Assembly: GCA_963573315.1 (NCBI GenBank)
Contig: OY752140.1
Location: 1,364,001 to 1,428,000, forward strand
DNA: 64,000 nt
From: Entomortierella parvispora
Taxonomy: Eukaryota; Mortierellomycota; Mortierellomycetes; Mortierellales; Mortierellaceae
Direction: 5' to 3'
This document shows, in pieces, positions 1 through 13,768 of the stretch. Position 1 is the stretch's first letter. The number at the start of each line of letters is the position of its first letter. The position numbers and the translations under genes are program-made. The notes under the pieces are model-generated. The model was not told the DNA's origin and ran no database searches. It was given only the letters and a program-made list of their open reading frames with translations.

Positions 1-1650
1 GTATTACGGACTGGAGCTGTACCTGCATGAGCTTCTCAGGATTGCGCAAGTAGAGTACGAGACCTTTGATCTTCTGACCGAAGTCAACATTCGAAATGAA
101 AGCAGTAAGTCCTTTCCTCTCTGGCGAAGCTGGGCAGTTTAGGAGTTGTCATCAAAAACAGAGCGCGATTTTGAGAGGCATATTGATTCTAACCTACCAA
201 CCTTGCTGGTTATCCTTTTGATACCTAGAAGATTCATCACTGTTGACGATTATCAACGGTGACAAGACAAACATCATGTCACTAGAGTCCCCTTCTTTGA
301 AGCAGAAATACGAGTTTCTGAATTGGGTAGCAATTTGTCTGATGGATCATGGAGGTAAGGTCACGGATCCATTTTTTTGTCGATTCTGTCACTGCTCCGT
401 TCTGGATGCTGATGTTGTCTTGTGCTCTATAATTTATAGAAACCCTGGTAGAGACTGATCCAACACAGCTAGTGAATATCAAGAAACAACGAAGTCGCTT
501 GGATGGTAAACCAGGTTTGGCAGCCGGAAAATTCAATTATAATCGAGACATGAACGCTACAAAGAGGGCATTTGGGAGCCGAGGAGAAGGAGAAGATGAA
601 AAGGCAGATGAAAGTATTTTGGAGATCTCGACCATCAGGCTGGCGCAAATGGAAGCCGCGATTCGATGCAAGCGAGAACAGGTCACGGTGACAATGAAAG
701 GAATTGAGGATGCACTAGGTCAACTGGACAACTTGGATGAGAGTGCGAGGGTAAGAACTCGATGTTTTTTTCATTCTGTGGACAAAGGAAGAGATATAGG
801 TACTAACTGAGAGAAATGAATTTGGCAACAGAAACTTATGTTGTCGATGCAACGATCCATTGAAGGACAAGAAGTTCAGACCGCTCTTCGACCTGCACCT
901 TCAACTGGGATGACCCTAGCAGAGACTGTGCAGTGCAAGATCAAGGATGTGAACGATCGAATCATTGTCTGTACCCGCATCATGGGCGCAGCACGACTCA
1001 ACGTAAATACAAAATTGATGTAACAGTGAAGCAGTCGTTGGTGTTTAAACGTATTCGTTTTCTGACCTTCGACCTTTTTTCTCTTTTCCTTCTCGATCAC
1101 TGGAAACCAACAGCTTAATCGACTCAAGTACGAGATCGAGCTCGAACAGCGATCCATTCGACTGATTCGGCAATACAAGATTGCCATTGCCGTCATCACC
1201 CTCTTGCTTCTCGGTCTTGGTTATTTCCTCTACCATCGAAGGGTTGAGCAAAGAATTCAGGCAAACATCCTTTACCTTCAACAACAACATCAAATTCGAC
1301 AACAGCAACTCCACAGCTTCCTTGGGACAGCGGACTCTAGGGACGGAAGAAAAGAAGGTATCTCCCCAAAGTCACCCCTGCAGGTGATCCTCCATGGCGG
1401 ACCTGATGCTGCAGATTTGCCGCCTCCAGAAACCACCTCTCCCTTTTTTGATCACCCTGTCCAAAACCCGTTTGATTTTCTAAACAAGTTCCAAGGTGGC
1501 AATGTGCGTTCCAAGAAGGACAAGGAGCGCTCGCAAGGAAGGATGAAGAAGTTTAAAAAGGCCTGGTCATTCTTTTCCTTGAAAGAACCAGTGGAACTGG
1601 ACATGACCGAGTGGGATGAATATGAGATGTGTCCTGCTCAAAAGAAATAA
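1..1650 (+). CDS. Coiled-coil single-pass membrane protein, 5' truncated
   Basis: Partial gene entering from the left edge. Exons 2-104 (frame from base 2), 229-354, 440-750, 832-1002 and 1114-1650 splice with matching phases; introns carry GTAAGT/GTAAGG/GTAAGA donors and a TACTAAC branch site at 801-807. The visible protein has a helical N-terminal part (YYGLELYLHELLRIAQVEYE), a charged linker, a long region of predicted coiled coil (exons 3-5), then one strong transmembrane segment (IAVITLLLLGLGYFLYH, about 1171-1236) after the basic-flanked stretch IRLIRQYK. A Gln-rich segment and a soluble tail ending CPAQKK follow. I do not recognise the family. The layout (long coiled coil, one TM helix, short tail) suits an organelle-anchored or tethering protein, but that is inference. 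The true start lies outside the window. Confidence 0.75.
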
Positions 1651-2159
1651 AGAGACTCGAGAAGTTGATATAATGTGAGGCCATTGCCCTTTTGTGCTTT
1701 TTGAGATTTGGGTATCGATTCATCAAGGAGCAATTTCTTTTTCTCTTTTTTTGGTCCGTCAGCTTTTGAGTGTTATTACAGTGCTTTTTTAATATTTTTG
1801 TTTGAGCGAGGGGAGAGAGGAAAAATTTACAAATCTTCGTTGGCACACAGGGAAAGGGAGCGAGCCAAGAAGTGGGAGGGAAGGCGGTGGTAGTAGTGAT
1901 AAAGAGGAAGGGAGCAATTGGCAAAAATATAACACAGAACAATCTTCTAACTTACTAATGACCAACAAACAATTGAGAAAGAAACGAGAAAAGAAATGGT
2001 ACAAAGGGAGATAAAAAAATTAATGTGACAAAAGAGAAGAGAAAAGGAAAAACCAGAAGGATTGAGGAGGTGGGGTTTCGTTGGATTTGGGGTAATGGAT
2101 TCGATCAATCGGTCTGGGTTCTTTTGCGAGGGACAAAAACGCTGTTCCCGTTCATCTCT
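1651..2159. other. Intergenic, convergent 3' ends
   Basis: Space between two convergent genes. It is AT- and purine-rich with T- and A-runs, as expected for 3' untranslated regions. Short open frames here are low-complexity and have no family resemblance. Confidence 0.6.
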
Positions 2160-5100
2160 TCAAGAGAGAATAGGCAAGAAGTTGCCCACGATGGCTAGAG
2201 GAATATCAAAGATGTCCCTCTTGATCGTGAAGCAGAACGTACAAGGCACGATCCTGTTGGTAGGGCTGAGCAGGATACAAGTGGTCATGACGGTCTGTTC
2301 CGTGTTTTCGAACGCGTGGGTTGAAAACTTTTCCCAGTACTCGACCGCAGATTGATTGTCCATGAGCTCATAGATATACGTCTTTTTGTTCAACAGCTGT
2401 TCCCGCGACCATTGTGTCAATAACGAAAACTCCTTGCCCACCAATGCGATCTCGCCCGTCCGACGCCACACCACTGTGGGAGTCCCTGAAAAACTGATGA
2501 GCTTTTCGAATTCCTTTTTGAGAATAACAGAAGAAAGAAAAAAAAATTAGCGCCTGGACTCCCTTCCTCGCAATTAAGACTAGCGCGGTTTTTTCACATA
2601 GAAGAAAAAAAAATAAAAAAAATAAAGAAACTTACAAGGACAGTGCGCTGGAAACACGTCTCCATAAAGATGAGGTCTTCGGGCGTGAGGTTCATGATCA
2701 ACGCGATAAACGAAGGACGAAACATGGCCATTGCCCGACACACTCGCATCATCTCCTCCTTGTCCATTCTATTATTGGATGTAAAGGGAAAAAGAAAAAA
2801 AAAGATGGGATATGTGGGGTCAACAGGGCTGATCGATTTGATTTGCGAGACCAAATCGCAAGACGTGCATCAGAGCAGTTCCTCTCTCTCTTTCTTTCTT
2901 TGTCTTTACCTCTCACGGACATAGCGAAGCAAGTAGTGGAAGCCATCCGTGTAGTTGAAGGGCTGCTTTGTGTTGGCATAGACATTCTCTGGTGTGTTGC
3001 TAGGGAACTTGCGTTTGCTGACCCTGCCTCCTGAAGCGGATCCAGAATTAGTGTTGGCCACAGCATTGGAAGAGCTGTTGTCGGCTGATGCTTGATTACT
3101 GTTGCTGTTGCTATGGCTATTGTGGTTGTGATTGTTGTTGTGTGACAAGGACGACTTCAACTGCCCAGAGAGATGGTGTGGGTGATGATGATGACTGTGC
3201 TGCAACGAGTTGGCCATGGCTTCGATGGCTCCCTGGCGCTGCCAGTTCTCCACCATCGACAGCTCTGATGCCATAGACGACAGCTCAGAGGTAGGGGAGG
3301 ACAGCATGGTGGAGAGGATAGAGTATTCCAGGTTCACAGCCTCTGATTCAAATCCGTGGTCGGGGGTCAGGCGTGGAGAAGTGGAGGTCGAGGATGAGAG
3401 AGAGATGGGGCTGAGCGGTAAGGTGATGGTCGACTTTAGTGGGAGGGAAGTGGTGATGATGGCGGATAGAGACGACGGCGACGTGGATGAAGAGACGTTC
3501 GGGAAGTTGTACAAGGCCTGGGCATCGCTCAAGGGGGATTCTGAAGGAGCAAAGGAGAGAGGCAAGCAGGCAAGTGCAGAGAGAGAGAGAGAGACAGAGA
3601 GAAAGAAAGAGAGAAAGAGAGACTGTTAGCAACCAAAACACAACAATAAAGAAATAGGGGGAGCAGAGTGAGAAGGGTGAGACAACAAGACAAAGAAGGT
3701 GGAAGGCCAGACCAAACCAGGGGGGAAAGAGAGTCAAAAAGACGGGGCAGACGACAGCAGACGAGCTGGCCAGTGCCATGTTTTGCTAGGGATGGGTGGA
3801 GGTGCAGGTGGAGGTGGGGAAGGAACAAGCAGGTCGGTGGGAAAGGAGACAATGGCCAGGAGACCAAAGACGATGCAGTGTGGGGTATTGCCTCTTTGGT
3901 CTCCTTGCGTTTTTGATCGAGTGCGCACTGTTCGCAGCGCCCCTGCTGTGCCCACTCATTCCCATGTGCCCATGGCATTGGGGGAGTGGTGGATCACAGG
4001 GGGGGCCAGCTGTTCTAATGTCCTGTCGTACCTTCACTGCTGGCGCGCTTGCTCTGCTCCAGTGCCTCTTGGTCAAGACGGGCCTGCTCAGCAGCCCGCT
4101 GCTGAGCCTCGATTGTGCCCTGGAGATATTTGGCCTTTTTGCGAATGCCGTCCGTACAGGATCCTGCAAGATCACGCTTGACGCATCGTTGGCACGGGCG
4201 CGCTGTGAAATGTCAGATAAGGAAGAAGAAATGGCGAGCAATGGCCAGACGTGAGCAAACAAGTCAAAGAGGGAGATCCGAATCGAGAATGATTGCATTT
4301 TTGAGAGCTGGTCCCGTTTTGTTTGGTCCGCTCTTTGGGTCGATGATAGTGCGTGCACAACACACAAAGAACGCGGCAATGATGTCGTCTTTGAGGCTGG
4401 CTTGCCGTGTGGCGTGGAATCGGCGCCTTAATCCTGTGTGTTTCTCTGTCCTGCAGAGCTTTTCCCAGCAAAGTCTCCTGCTCCAGAGTCTACACTGACG
4501 CCGCATTGTATTTCTTTTTGACCCTCTCTTGGTAATGGTCACTTACAGTCGTCGCAGGTCAAATGTGCCTTTTGGCAGTGCGAGCATCTATGAAGGAAAT
4601 CGGAAAAAAAAAAAAAAAGTCAGGACCCTGTTTTGTGCCCAGGCAGTAAAATAGCTCGATTGCGCCACCAACAAAAAAAAATAAATAAAAAAAATCCGCC
4701 AAGAAACCTACGCTCTGCTGGCCTTCTTCTTGCGCGATTGTGCTTGGCCGCTGGAGCAATCGTCCGAAGAGACTTGGCCACCATAGTTGTTTTGGTTCTG
4801 CACAGGCAAATTCTGGCGGTGCAGCACCAAGTTGATGGTGTCAATCGTCTCCAGCTTGGGGCGGTCAGCGATCAAAGGTGCGGCACTAGGTTACAGGAAA
4901 ACATATACAATATATGGTCAGTAAGATGAACCCCATTATCGTGAGCCTACGACGAGGCCCCATTGACTGAGTGGAATAAGCAACAACATGGGGAGAGTAT
5001 GAGGGACTGGGAAACAAACGGGGGGTTTGTCAAGGTGGGGAAGTGAGGGAGCAGAACGAACGCGGAACGGGGATTGTGGAAGACACAGGAACGACACGGC

Positions 5101-6353
5101 CCGCATTGGAGCAATTGAAAGGAGACTGTAACCCCGCAACGGAAATACATAAACAAGTTGTCCGGCCGTTGGGATGCATGTCCGTGGGGCAATGGACAGT
5201 GGGGGAAAAAGGTGAGCCAACAAGACAACAAAAAATACAAAAATAAGGGCGAAGGAAACCAAGGATCCCGACACACGAGGCTGGCACGCATATTTCCAAT
5301 GGCTCTGCATGCACAACACCCACAGAACTAATGAAAAGAAGGGGGGACACACAATCTATCCCAACAAAGTAAAGTCCCTCACCGCTCGTAGCAGGGACCG
5401 AAGAAGCAAAAGAAATCACACGCTTCAAAAAAAACCAACAAGGTCCGCATCTCTGCGAGAGCCACACCGATCCATCTTCCCCTCCCAATTAGCCACCCCA
5501 GCCTCTACAATGGAGTCTTTGCCAGATATGAAACAGAGCGAGAGGGGGGAACTCACATGGAAGCAGCATTGGTCTGTCGGATATCTTCCATTGCACGAGC
5601 CCGAATGACCGCTGGCGAGCAATCTTCCATGTCGAGGTCCATCTCTGGATCCGACGACTGATCCGAGTCATAAAGCTCAGGATGATTATCAAAAAAGTCA
5701 TGGTAAAGATCCGGCAACAGTGTAGTTGGGCTCAGGGTCAAGATGTTGGCTGGTGGTTGCGGGGCGTTGATCATGTCGTCAAAGAATGTCGTGGCTTCAC
5801 CAGATCGCGAAGTTGCAGGAGCAACAACGGGGGCTAGAGCCGATTTGGAGACAATGGGCTTAGTCGTCGCTGTCGTTGTCGCTGTTGTCGTCGTAGCCCT
5901 TGGATGACCAGCACCCGTGGTTGCTGTTGTTGTTGCTTTTGTTGATGTCGCAGTGGGTGCAGTTGAGATTGTCTTTGATACCGAAGGGGTGGCGGCGGGT
6001 AAGCTGGCCTTGACAGAAGAAACCTGGACTGAAGCACTGGGTCTGACTGAAAATAATGCAGCCGGCGCAACTGCCGCAACGGGACTGAGAGTGGCAGAAG
6101 CGGCCGCCGTGGTTGCGGTGGCGGAGTTTGGGGTCACTGCAGTCGAGACGGCCTTGGATGAGGAGGAGCTGGCGTTCAAAAGAGGTTTAGAGGTGGTGTG
6201 GCCTGCTGGAAGGCTACCATGGCTGGCACTGCTAGCCAGTTCTGGACTAGGAGGAGGGGAGCACAAGGGTCCAGCGGCACCAACGAGGTTCATGGTCGAT
6301 CTGCCCACCACAGGATGCGTCTTCGAAGTCGAGATCGTCGCTGTGGCAGCCAT
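2160..6353 (-). CDS. ERT1: Gluconeogenesis transcription activator, ERT1/AcuK family (Zn2Cys6)
   Basis: Seven exons on the minus strand: 6353-5557, 4885-4712, 4587-4547, 4202-4032, 3540-2910, 2768-2636, 2513-2160; all phases agree, giving about 773 residues. The N-terminal exon is Ala/Thr/Ser-rich. Exons 2-4 build the Zn2Cys6 cluster: [14 protein letters not shown] from the 41-nt third exon, then [15 protein letters not shown] and the basic linker RKKAKYLQ. The C-terminal half carries the ERT1-type PAS-like region with the blocks [82 protein letters not shown] and [14 protein letters not shown]. In fungi ERT1/Rds2/AcuK proteins activate PEP carboxykinase and fructose-bisphosphatase genes on non-fermentable carbon. 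Start chosen at the ATG in ATCATGGCTGCC; a TTG seven codons upstream is not a start. The Ser/Asn/His-rich linker in exon 5 is poorly conserved. Confidence 0.93.
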
Positions 6354-6900
6354 GATGGATTCAAGGTGTATCAAGCAGCCAGTGAAGTCAAAAAACTAGA
6401 AAAGAGGTGTCTTGATCGTGCAGTGGTTGAAACGAGTTGCAAAAAAGGATTGAGAAAAAGGAGACCAAGAATTTTGATATGAAGATAGATGGATATTCCA
6501 ACAAGGAAACAAGAACAAGAGACACAACGATGGATCGGCGATTGGATCAAAGGACACAAGCGGGGAGTTGGGCGAAGACTAGGTGTCAGGATGTGTTTGG
6601 GGTGGAATGTCAATAAGGGTGCTGGTCAGGAATGAGCTGAATGAGGTACGCTGGGCAAAGCAAATGAGGGTTGAAAAAAAAGGCAGGCGAGGAAAAGAGG
6701 GACAGGCCAGAGAAAACACTGGGCAGAGATGGATTGTGAAATTGGAGATAGCGTGAGCAGAAGAAAGAAGAGAGGAAGATAGACGGACAAGTGGAAAGAT
6801 CGGACAGAAAGAGCGAGGGGAGAAAAGTAAAAGACGAAGTGGTGACGGCAAGGGTGGTACAAGTGCGATGCAAGCAAGAAAGAAGAAGGGCTGTTCAAGG

Positions 6901-6945
6901 GTAGGTGTAGGTGTAGGTGTAGGTGGAGGTGTAGGTGCTGTTTGT
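6901..6945. repeat. GTAGGT-type hexanucleotide minisatellite
   Basis: About six imperfect copies of GTAGGT/GTAGGTG in the upstream region of the minus-strand ERT1-like gene. Seen directly; no function assigned. Confidence 0.7.
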
Positions 6946-7653
6946 TTTTAGCTGGGAGGATAGGATTATGGGTCCAAGGGTAAGTCAAGGGAGGAATCAA
7001 GGCAGGAGGAGGCGGAAGAGCAGGAGGGAGATGGATGAACGAGGAGGAGAGAAGAAAGAACAATTGGGCAAAAGGGAGGAAAGCGAGAAGGAAGCACACC
7101 ACCGGCAGTCTTCCAGTCTCCAGTCAGCAAAGTCCAGGCAAGCCCAATACAAACCCAGACCACGAGTGTGTGAACATGGCGACTGCTCCTTCAAGTCCGA
7201 GGCATGGACAGCCAGTTCTGAGCGGAGGCCGACAGCAGCAGAGGCATGCGACAGGGGCCAAAGCAGAAACCCGTTTTATGGTTGGTGCTGGAGACGGACA
7301 ATGGAAATTGAGATGAATCACCAACGAAAATCTCACTCAATCAATCGCCCCGCCTTCTTGCCCTTTGGCAAACAGGCGCTGGTTCCTTTGTATTCACTTT
7401 TGAGCGGTTCAATTGAATGCCAAAGCGGCCGCCACTGCCACTGGGCGTGTGTGAGTGGGCGATCGCCCGTTGCAAAATCGCTCCGATCTGGATTCCTGCT
7501 GAATTCCCTTTCAGGGGGGCCAGAGCTGGAAGTCACACTCCACAGGTGAGACATCTCGCGAGGTCCCTCATTCCTGCAGGCCCTCGATTGGAAAAGGCAC
7601 CTCGCGCTTCTCAATTGAATTGTACATGTGCACCAACGGGGTGTGCAGTACCT

Positions 7654-7669
7654 ACTGTACATGTACAGT
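7654..7669. promoter_or_regulatory. Perfect 16-bp palindrome ACTGTACATGTACAGT
   Basis: The sequence equals its own reverse complement over 16 bases. A related TGTACATG motif lies about 30 bases upstream (7621-7628). Long perfect dyads of this kind can be dimeric factor sites, but none is identified here. It lies 1.3 kb upstream of the ERT1-like start codon. Confidence 0.4.
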
Positions 7670-8245
7670 GCCTTCTTGAGCAGGCAATGGAAAGAGGAAT
7701 GCGGTGTGGACCCGCTGGTGGCGGAGGGACCTGCCCCAGAGTGGCGGGACCAGATCTTCAGGAAGGAAAAAGAATAATTTTTTTTGAGGGACATTCGGTC
7801 GGACTGAGTTTCGGCACTTCCTCTTTCGTCCAACAATTCTGGTTTGTTGGTCCGTTCCTGGGCGTGCGCTCGCCGAGTGCGCAATTTTTGTGCATCTTTC
7901 GTATTGCCTGCAGTGTCGAGTCTCCCTGTGCCTGCTGCAAGCCTGCTGCGAGCCTGCGCCCACAACGGTCCGATGAGGGTGGGGAGAAGGCAATCCCGCC
8001 CTCTGGGCGAAACACTGCAGATATTTGTCCTAGTCTCGGTCTCCGAAAGACGATGCGGCGAGAATGCTAGATGTACTGTCACTGTAGCCCATCTAAAGGA
8101 ACACACAAGCCGATTCAATGCAATGAAGGTTGCTCAAAATGGTTTCTACGCCCGTAAAAGTTTCTGGTCATGTCATGTTTCTGGTCTCTCAGGAAACACC
8201 CAAGAACGTAAAGTCGCCCCGGACTCACTTTTGAGTCGCAGCCCT

Positions 8246-8285
8246 CATCACCACCACCACCACCATCATCATCGTCATCATCATT
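8246..8285. repeat. CAC/CAT trinucleotide tract
   Basis: Run of CAC and CAT triplets, interrupted once by CGT, in non-coding DNA. Confidence 0.7.
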
Positions 8286-9040
8286 GTCTGATACTATCTT
8301 TTCTAGTTACAGTAGCACATTCCACAGGTAACCTCCTGGACCCCAAAGTCTTTGCAGACAGCCAGAAAGTCATCGGTGGACTGGATCGTTCGAGATCTAA
8401 AGAGCTGGCCTCTGGCGAAGGGAGAGACGGCCAACTGTGCTTGAACCTTGTTCCTGGAAAATGACTCCTCGTCTCTTCCAACGTTGCTCTCGCGTGGGTC
8501 GAGCCCAACGGTTCTCGTAATATTATCCGCTGACTGGAAGATTGGTACTTCCTTGGACCCCGCCTTTTTTTACTTTTTAGTTTTTTTCCTTCCCAGTGTC
8601 AACTGGACAGAATGAGACCGTGGTGCTGCTGGAACCAGACCCTTTTTTTTTCTTGTTGTTTTCTCTTTCTATCTTACTACCACTGCAAAGAAGACACCAT
8701 TGCCCAAATATGTAGCCGAGGGCTGACTTCTTGGGCTGATCTTCGTCTTGTAGAATTCTGACCCCTGTTTATCGGGCGGCACTTCTTTTGGTCTGATGAT
8801 AGCTTGCACTCGGCGAAAGTTATTTGGCCCACGGGGTCAATGGTCTATCAACTACGACATTCTCAAATGACGGCAAACCTTGACTTCAAAATAGGAACAG
8901 CCCGAAGTTCGGCGTGTTGCAACCTTCAACTCTACAATAGCTGCAGGTGCAAATGTCCATCGACTTGCTTACTCGTGATTGCCCGAGCGCTCTCTTATTG
9001 CTTTGAGGGCACTTTATAGAATACCAAGAATATCGAGTAT

Positions 9041-9413
9041 CGTTGTCAGGAGAGTTCACAACCTTGTCAAGACGAACTACTGGACATCATCATCTGCCAG
9101 AAAGCCTCAGCAACGCAGTAGCCCTGAACAACGTGCACGTCTTCAGTTCGCCACCAATCTCAATTCTCAGCCTTGGGCACACGTGACTTCTTCATCTTCA
9201 TCTTTTGCCCTCTGAATAAGGCAGGGCCTGTCAACCGACGATAAAGAAGTCGACAGCAAAAGACAAGACCATTCCAGAGAAGCCAGTGAGGGTTGCCGTA
9301 GAGGGGATAAGCTTGAATGTCGCAACACCGATTGAGACTATCGCTGAGGCGGGTTCTGATCGATCGAGCGCTTGGGACCCTCGCACAGTTCGCATCAAAT
9401 ATCGTACGGGTTA
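9041..9413 (+). pseudogene. Possible gene fragment upstream of alpha-tubulin
   Basis: A 58-codon open frame without ATG (about 9239-9412) reads a natural-looking peptide that begins KKSTAKDKTIPEKPVRVAVE and ends RTVRIKYRTG, next to a GTTAGT donor-like site at 9413. A stop codon lies just upstream, near 9217. A preceding 78-codon frame (8979-9215) is also open. No start codon, family or consistent splice model was found, so this may be a relic exon or chance. It ends about 130 bases before the alpha-tubulin start. Confidence 0.25.
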
Positions 9414-9414
9414 G

Positions 9415-11419
<2,005 letters not shown>

Positions 11420-11844
11420 CTCTTGGGAGAAACAAGCTTGCAATAAACAATGTCCCTTCAACAGTTGATCGTCTCTAAGGGTGTAAAGAGTTCTTTGAGG
11501 TATTTTCATCCATCCACTCATCCTCAGATCCAGAGAGAAGCCAGTGGATTGGGATCGGAACCTTTCTCGCGGCATCAGCATCGCGTATAAACGCGCTAGA
11601 AGAGTATTTGGACGTTGGTGTCCACGGATTCCATTGATCGGACCACACGTGATCCACAATAAACGTCACCGTAAATGTGTGATCGTGAGCATACGACAAC
11701 GCGGCAACACGTACTGGGGGACGCGCACATCGCCATCGCGCACGCTTCGAACCAGGAAAAACCAGAGCTCAGCATTCCTCTGCACACACATTTCAGGACC
11801 CTCCATTACCTTCCCTACCACAACCACCACAAAAGCACATCATC

Positions 11845-13186
11845 ATGAGTCGAGGTGCAGGATACGATCGCCACATCACCGTCTTCTCCCCCGAGGGAAG
11901 ACTCTACCAAGTCGGTAAATAACACTCGTCACCCAAAGCCCTTTCGCCATCAACCGACGACTCATGGAACATGCGTGCATGAACAAGAACGGAGAAGGGA
12001 CTTCATTGGACTAACAGATTCTTCTCATGCTGCCTGCCTGTAGAATATGCCTTCAAGGCCATCTCAAACTCTGGAATCACTTCTATCGGTGTTCGTGGCA
12101 AGGATTCCTGCGTTGTCGTTACCCAGCGCAAAGTCCCTGTAAGAATTAAAAAGTCGGCCACAGAGAGAGAAAGGGAACGATGCGCACGAACTGGGAGAAA
12201 GAGAGCGAGAAAGAGTAGTTGTTACTGGACTGCCGAGCCTTCAAAAGACTATGCAATGGAAAGGAACAACGACTCTAGAACATAACGGATGAAGGAGGGC
12301 GGCCCGTTTTACTTTTTGTCCATCGTTCACTGCTAACATACCGTTGATCGGACAAACTTAGGACAAGCTTTTGGACGCCTCGACAGTGAAGCATGTTTTC
12401 CCATTGACGCCCAAAATCGGATGCGTCATGACAGGACTCGTCCCTGATGCTCGATCGGCTGTGAGCAGAGCACAGAGAGAGGCAGCAGAGTTCCGCTACA
12501 AATTTGGTTATGAGATTCCTCCAGATATGCTTGCCAAGCGTATGGCTAACATCAACCAGGTTTACACTCAGCACGCTGCCATGCGTCCCCTCGGTGTTTG
12601 TAAGTCTATGTCATATGACTGACTGTCTTTTATCTGGGGTGTTGGAAGATACATGAATCCGTTTCGTTGTTTCTTGTGGATGTGTTAACAAAAAAGAATG
12701 ATCTATTACATAGCCATGATTTTGATTGGATTGGACGATGAGCGTGGACCCCAGCTGTTCAAGATTGACCCTGCTGGATACTTTGTTGGATTCAAGGCAA
12801 CTGCCGCCGGAGCAAAGCAGACAGAGAGTTTGAACCATTTGGAAAAGAAGCTGAAGAAGGAAAAGGAATTGAACGAGGAGGAGGCCATTGAGGTATGTAC
12901 TTTTACTCAGGATTGGCGAAAAAGGCAAACACAAGGACAACTGTTTGCAGTGGGTTCCTTAAAGTATGTGGTTATTTGCGTGTCCATGTCGATGCTAACG
13001 TTGTATCCCCCTCCCTCATGGTGATGATAATAGCTTGCTATTACGACGCTTTCTACAGTTCTTTCATCGGATTTCAAGGCGACAGAGATTGAGGTCGGTG
13101 TGGTGTCGATCAGGGATCCAAAGTTCCGTACCCTGGAAATCGCTGAGATTGAGGACCATTTGCAGAGGATTGTCGAGAAGGACTAA
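11845..13186 (+). CDS. SCL1: 20S proteasome subunit alpha-1 (PSMA6/Scl1)
   Basis: Five exons, 11845-11914, 12044-12138, 12362-12599, 12714-12892 and 13034-13186; phases agree and give 244 residues, the usual size. The N-terminus [20 protein letters not shown] is the proteasome alpha signature of the alpha-1 type; [60 protein letters not shown] and [18 protein letters not shown] are all in place. Alpha subunits form the outer rings and gate of the 20S particle and are not proteolytic. The gene follows alpha-tubulin on the same strand by about 425 bp and has its own leader. The fourth exon uses the acceptor at 12711-12713, chosen because only that one restores the family sequence after MRPLGV. 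Confidence 0.97.
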
Positions 13187-13768
13187 ATATGGCCGTAGTT
13201 AGAAACAAAGCAACAACAACAACAACGAACAATGTATGCCCAAGGGTGCCCAAAACACTTACGTCTGAGCTTTTGCGCTGTCGTCAATGCAGAGGAGCAG
13301 ATGAACTCTCTCAGACGACGACCGACCCACTGGAAGGATGGGGGGGGGGAAAGTGACGGACGGGCAATGAAAAGAAGAAATTTGTGTTGAAAAAGCAGTA
13401 CTGAGAACCCAGGCGGGGACGCCTGGTGCGTGCAGGGCGACAATCCTTTGCTGCCTAGAGCGGCGGTTGTTTCTGTAGGAGACGCGCAGAGGCATGGCCC
13501 GTCCGTCATTGATGGGAGGATGACCCAGGAAGACCAGGACATGCCCATGGCGGCCCTTGGGATGACACTAAGGAGGCGTGACTGCACTCGCCTTGTGTGT
13601 CCATGCCCCCGAGCAAAATATTTTTTTTTCTTGTTTTCGCCGCAGTTTTTGGATTGATCTCTTTTCCTCTACGCGATCACATCATCATCATCATCAGTCA
13701 GGGCACGCTTCATCCTTTTTTTCCATCCCTGACCCCCTCTCCACTCTAACTCTCTTACATCGCATCCC
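13187..13768. other. Intergenic between proteasome alpha-1 and ARB1
   Basis: No gene seen. It includes an AAC triplet tract at 13208-13230, a G-run at 13339-13348, and a pyrimidine-rich leader with an ATC tract (13679-13699) just before the ARB1 start. Confidence 0.6.

Larger units (their letters stand above)
6354..9040. other. Long gene-poor region upstream of the ERT1-like gene
   Basis: About 2.7 kb with no gene I can support. It holds the ERT1-side promoter and leader, a (GTAGGT)-like minisatellite near 6901-6945, a GC-richer block at 7330-8060 with long but mutually overlapping open frames on both strands, a perfect 16-bp palindrome at 7654-7669, and a CAC/CAT triplet tract near 8246-8285. 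None of the open frames has a recognisable domain or intron pattern. Confidence 0.5.

Noticed and set aside
7333-8118. Overlapping long open frames on both strands (7417-8070 + and 7333-8118 -)
   Set aside because: They mirror each other in a GC-richer block, show no domain, no splice sites and many Cys/Arg/Trp codons typical of non-coding frames.
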